From positions 7,498,501 to 7,562,500 of the forward strand of contig NZ_CP018632.1 in NCBI RefSeq assembly GCF_002215215.1: DNA of 64,000 nucleotides. The letters run 5' to 3'. This document shows positions 63,258 to 64,000 of the stretch, one piece after another. Both the position numbers and the translations under genes were made by a program. How positions within the stretch are numbered: the stretch's first letter is position 1; each line of letters begins with the position of its first letter. Origin of the DNA: Granulosicoccus antarcticus IMCC3135 (GTDB lineage Bacteria; Pseudomonadota; Gammaproteobacteria; Granulosicoccales; Granulosicoccaceae). The notes beneath the pieces were generated by a model. That model did not search any database. It was not told the origin of the DNA and was given only the letters and a program-made list of their open reading frames with translations.

Positions 63258-64000
63258 ATGAAGGCAAAAAAAAGCTCGATTTCACTGGTACTGCTAGGAG
63301 CAGTCATCGGTGGGTCATTGACGCTCGGCCAGCATGTCATGGGGGCTCGAAGCGCCAATGAATTGCCACTCGAGCAAATGCGCACTTTTACCGATGTCTT
63401 CACTCGCATCAAGAACGATTACGTCGAGGAAGTCTCCGACGAAGAGCTGCTTGAATATGCCATTCGCGGCATGCTCAACGGACTCGACCCTCATTCAGCC
63501 TACCTGAACACCGAAGAATTCAACGAACTACGCATCGGCACAACGGGCGAATTCGGTGGATTGGGCATAGAAGTCGGAATGGAAGATGGCTTTGTCAAAG
63601 TCGTCTCACCCATCGATGACACACCCGCTGCACGAGCCGGCATTCTCTCCGGCGATCTCATCATTCGACTCGACGAAACGCCGGTCAAAGGCTTGTCACT
63701 CAATGATGCAGTGAAGCTTATGCGCGGCAAGCCGGGCAGCACACTCACCCTGACGATCATTCGCGAAGGCGCTGACAAGCCCCTGAGCATCGATGTTGAA
63801 CGAGACATCATCAAGGTAACCAGCGTGCGCAATCGCATCCTGGATCCATCCTATGGCTACCTGCGAATTTCCAACTTCCAGACCAAGACTACCGCTGACC
63901 TGCTCAAAGCCGTCAAGGCAATGAAAGAGGAATCCGGTGGTTCACTCAAGGGCCTGGTACTGGATCTTCGCAACAACCCGGGCGGTGTATTGTCAGGCGC
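63258..64000 (+). CDS. ctpA: C-terminal processing peptidase, S41 family (N-terminal part, cut by window edge)
   Basis: This is the first 247 residues of a periplasmic S41 protease. The ATG at 63258 follows GGAG by about 11 bases. A signal anchor (ISLVLLGAVIGGSLTLG) is followed by the N-terminal helices (YVEEVSDEELLEYAIRGML), a PDZ domain (about 85-165, with GLGIEVG and VVSPIDDTPAARAGI), and the start of the catalytic domain (GYLRISNFQTKT). The catalytic Ser and Lys lie beyond the window. It follows envC by 148 bases. Confidence 0.93.
   Translation, partial: MKAKKSSISLVLLGAVIGGSLTLGQHVMGARSANELPLEQMRTFTDVFTRIKNDYVEEVSDEELLEYAIRGMLNGLDPHSAYLNTEEFNELRIGTTGEFGGLGIEVGMEDGFVKVVSPIDDTPAARAGILSGDLIIRLDETPVKGLSLNDAVKLMRGKPGSTLTLTIIREGADKPLSIDVERDIIKVTSVRNRILDPSYGYLRISNFQTKTTADLLKAVKAMKEESGGSLKGLVLDLRNNPGGVLSG

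Overview
The window looks like chromosomal DNA of a free-living, probably marine gammaproteobacterium. The evidence is the gene orders gmk-rpoZ-spoT-ridA-recG, sucA-sucB-lpd, gspG to gspN, and envC-ctpA, together with YchJ, DUF3301, DUF1244 and rhombosortase families. A Granulosicoccus-like lineage is a guess, not shown by the sequence. I see no rRNA, tRNA, prophage, transposase or CRISPR array; coding density is high and both window ends cut genes (argB at the left, ctpA at the right).

Layout. 1-9 kb: end of argB, an OmpA-type lipoprotein, a small secreted protein, a periplasmic binding protein followed by a large chemoreceptor, a serine hydrolase and a DUF4124-type protein. 8.8-12.7 kb: xth (exonuclease III) overlapping an EamA transporter, a DUF6232/NTF2-like pair, a MITE-like element and cysQ. 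12.8-18.4 kb: type II secretion operon gspGHIJKLMN on the minus strand, with a rhombosortase gene divergent from gspG. 19-24 kb: ElaA-type acetyltransferase, a coupled EamA transporter/Ldh2-family reductase pair, an SDR enzyme and a GntR/FadR regulator whose stop codon abuts a perfect 60-bp palindrome. 24.6-29.5 kb: a four-gene export-targeted operon (COG3014 lipoprotein, LpoB-like lipoprotein, uncharacterised secreted protein, FlgT/CsgG-like protein). 29.6-35.9 kb: recG, ridA, spoT, rpoZ and gmk. 36-40 kb: glycosyltransferase, outer-membrane phospholipase A, PAP2 phosphatase and an MFS transporter.

40.4-50.4 kb is a TCA-cycle block on the minus strand. It runs DUF1244, DUF6231-like, isocitrate/isopropylmalate-type dehydrogenase, sucA, sucB, then a secreted SASA-type esterase gene, then lpd. 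50.5-57 kb holds DUF3301, ychJ and fadD on the plus strand, then a minus-strand run of NUDIX hydrolase, thioesterase, degenerate EAL protein and an LplT-PlsC fusion. 57-64 kb holds a cold-shock gene with a palindromic leader, pepN, a membrane-anchored HExxH protein, a PGPGW protein, envC and the start of ctpA.

Themes: envelope biogenesis and secretion (Gsp, rhombosortase, EnvC/CtpA, LpoB-like operon), phospholipid turnover (PldA, LplT-PlsC, FadD, PAP2), central metabolism, and stress/nucleotide signalling (SpoT, EAL, Csp). The least explained items are the LpoB/FlgT-like operon, the binding protein/chemoreceptor pair, the 60-bp palindrome, the 165-bp MITE-like element, and three independent 15-bp coding minisatellites in exported or membrane proteins.
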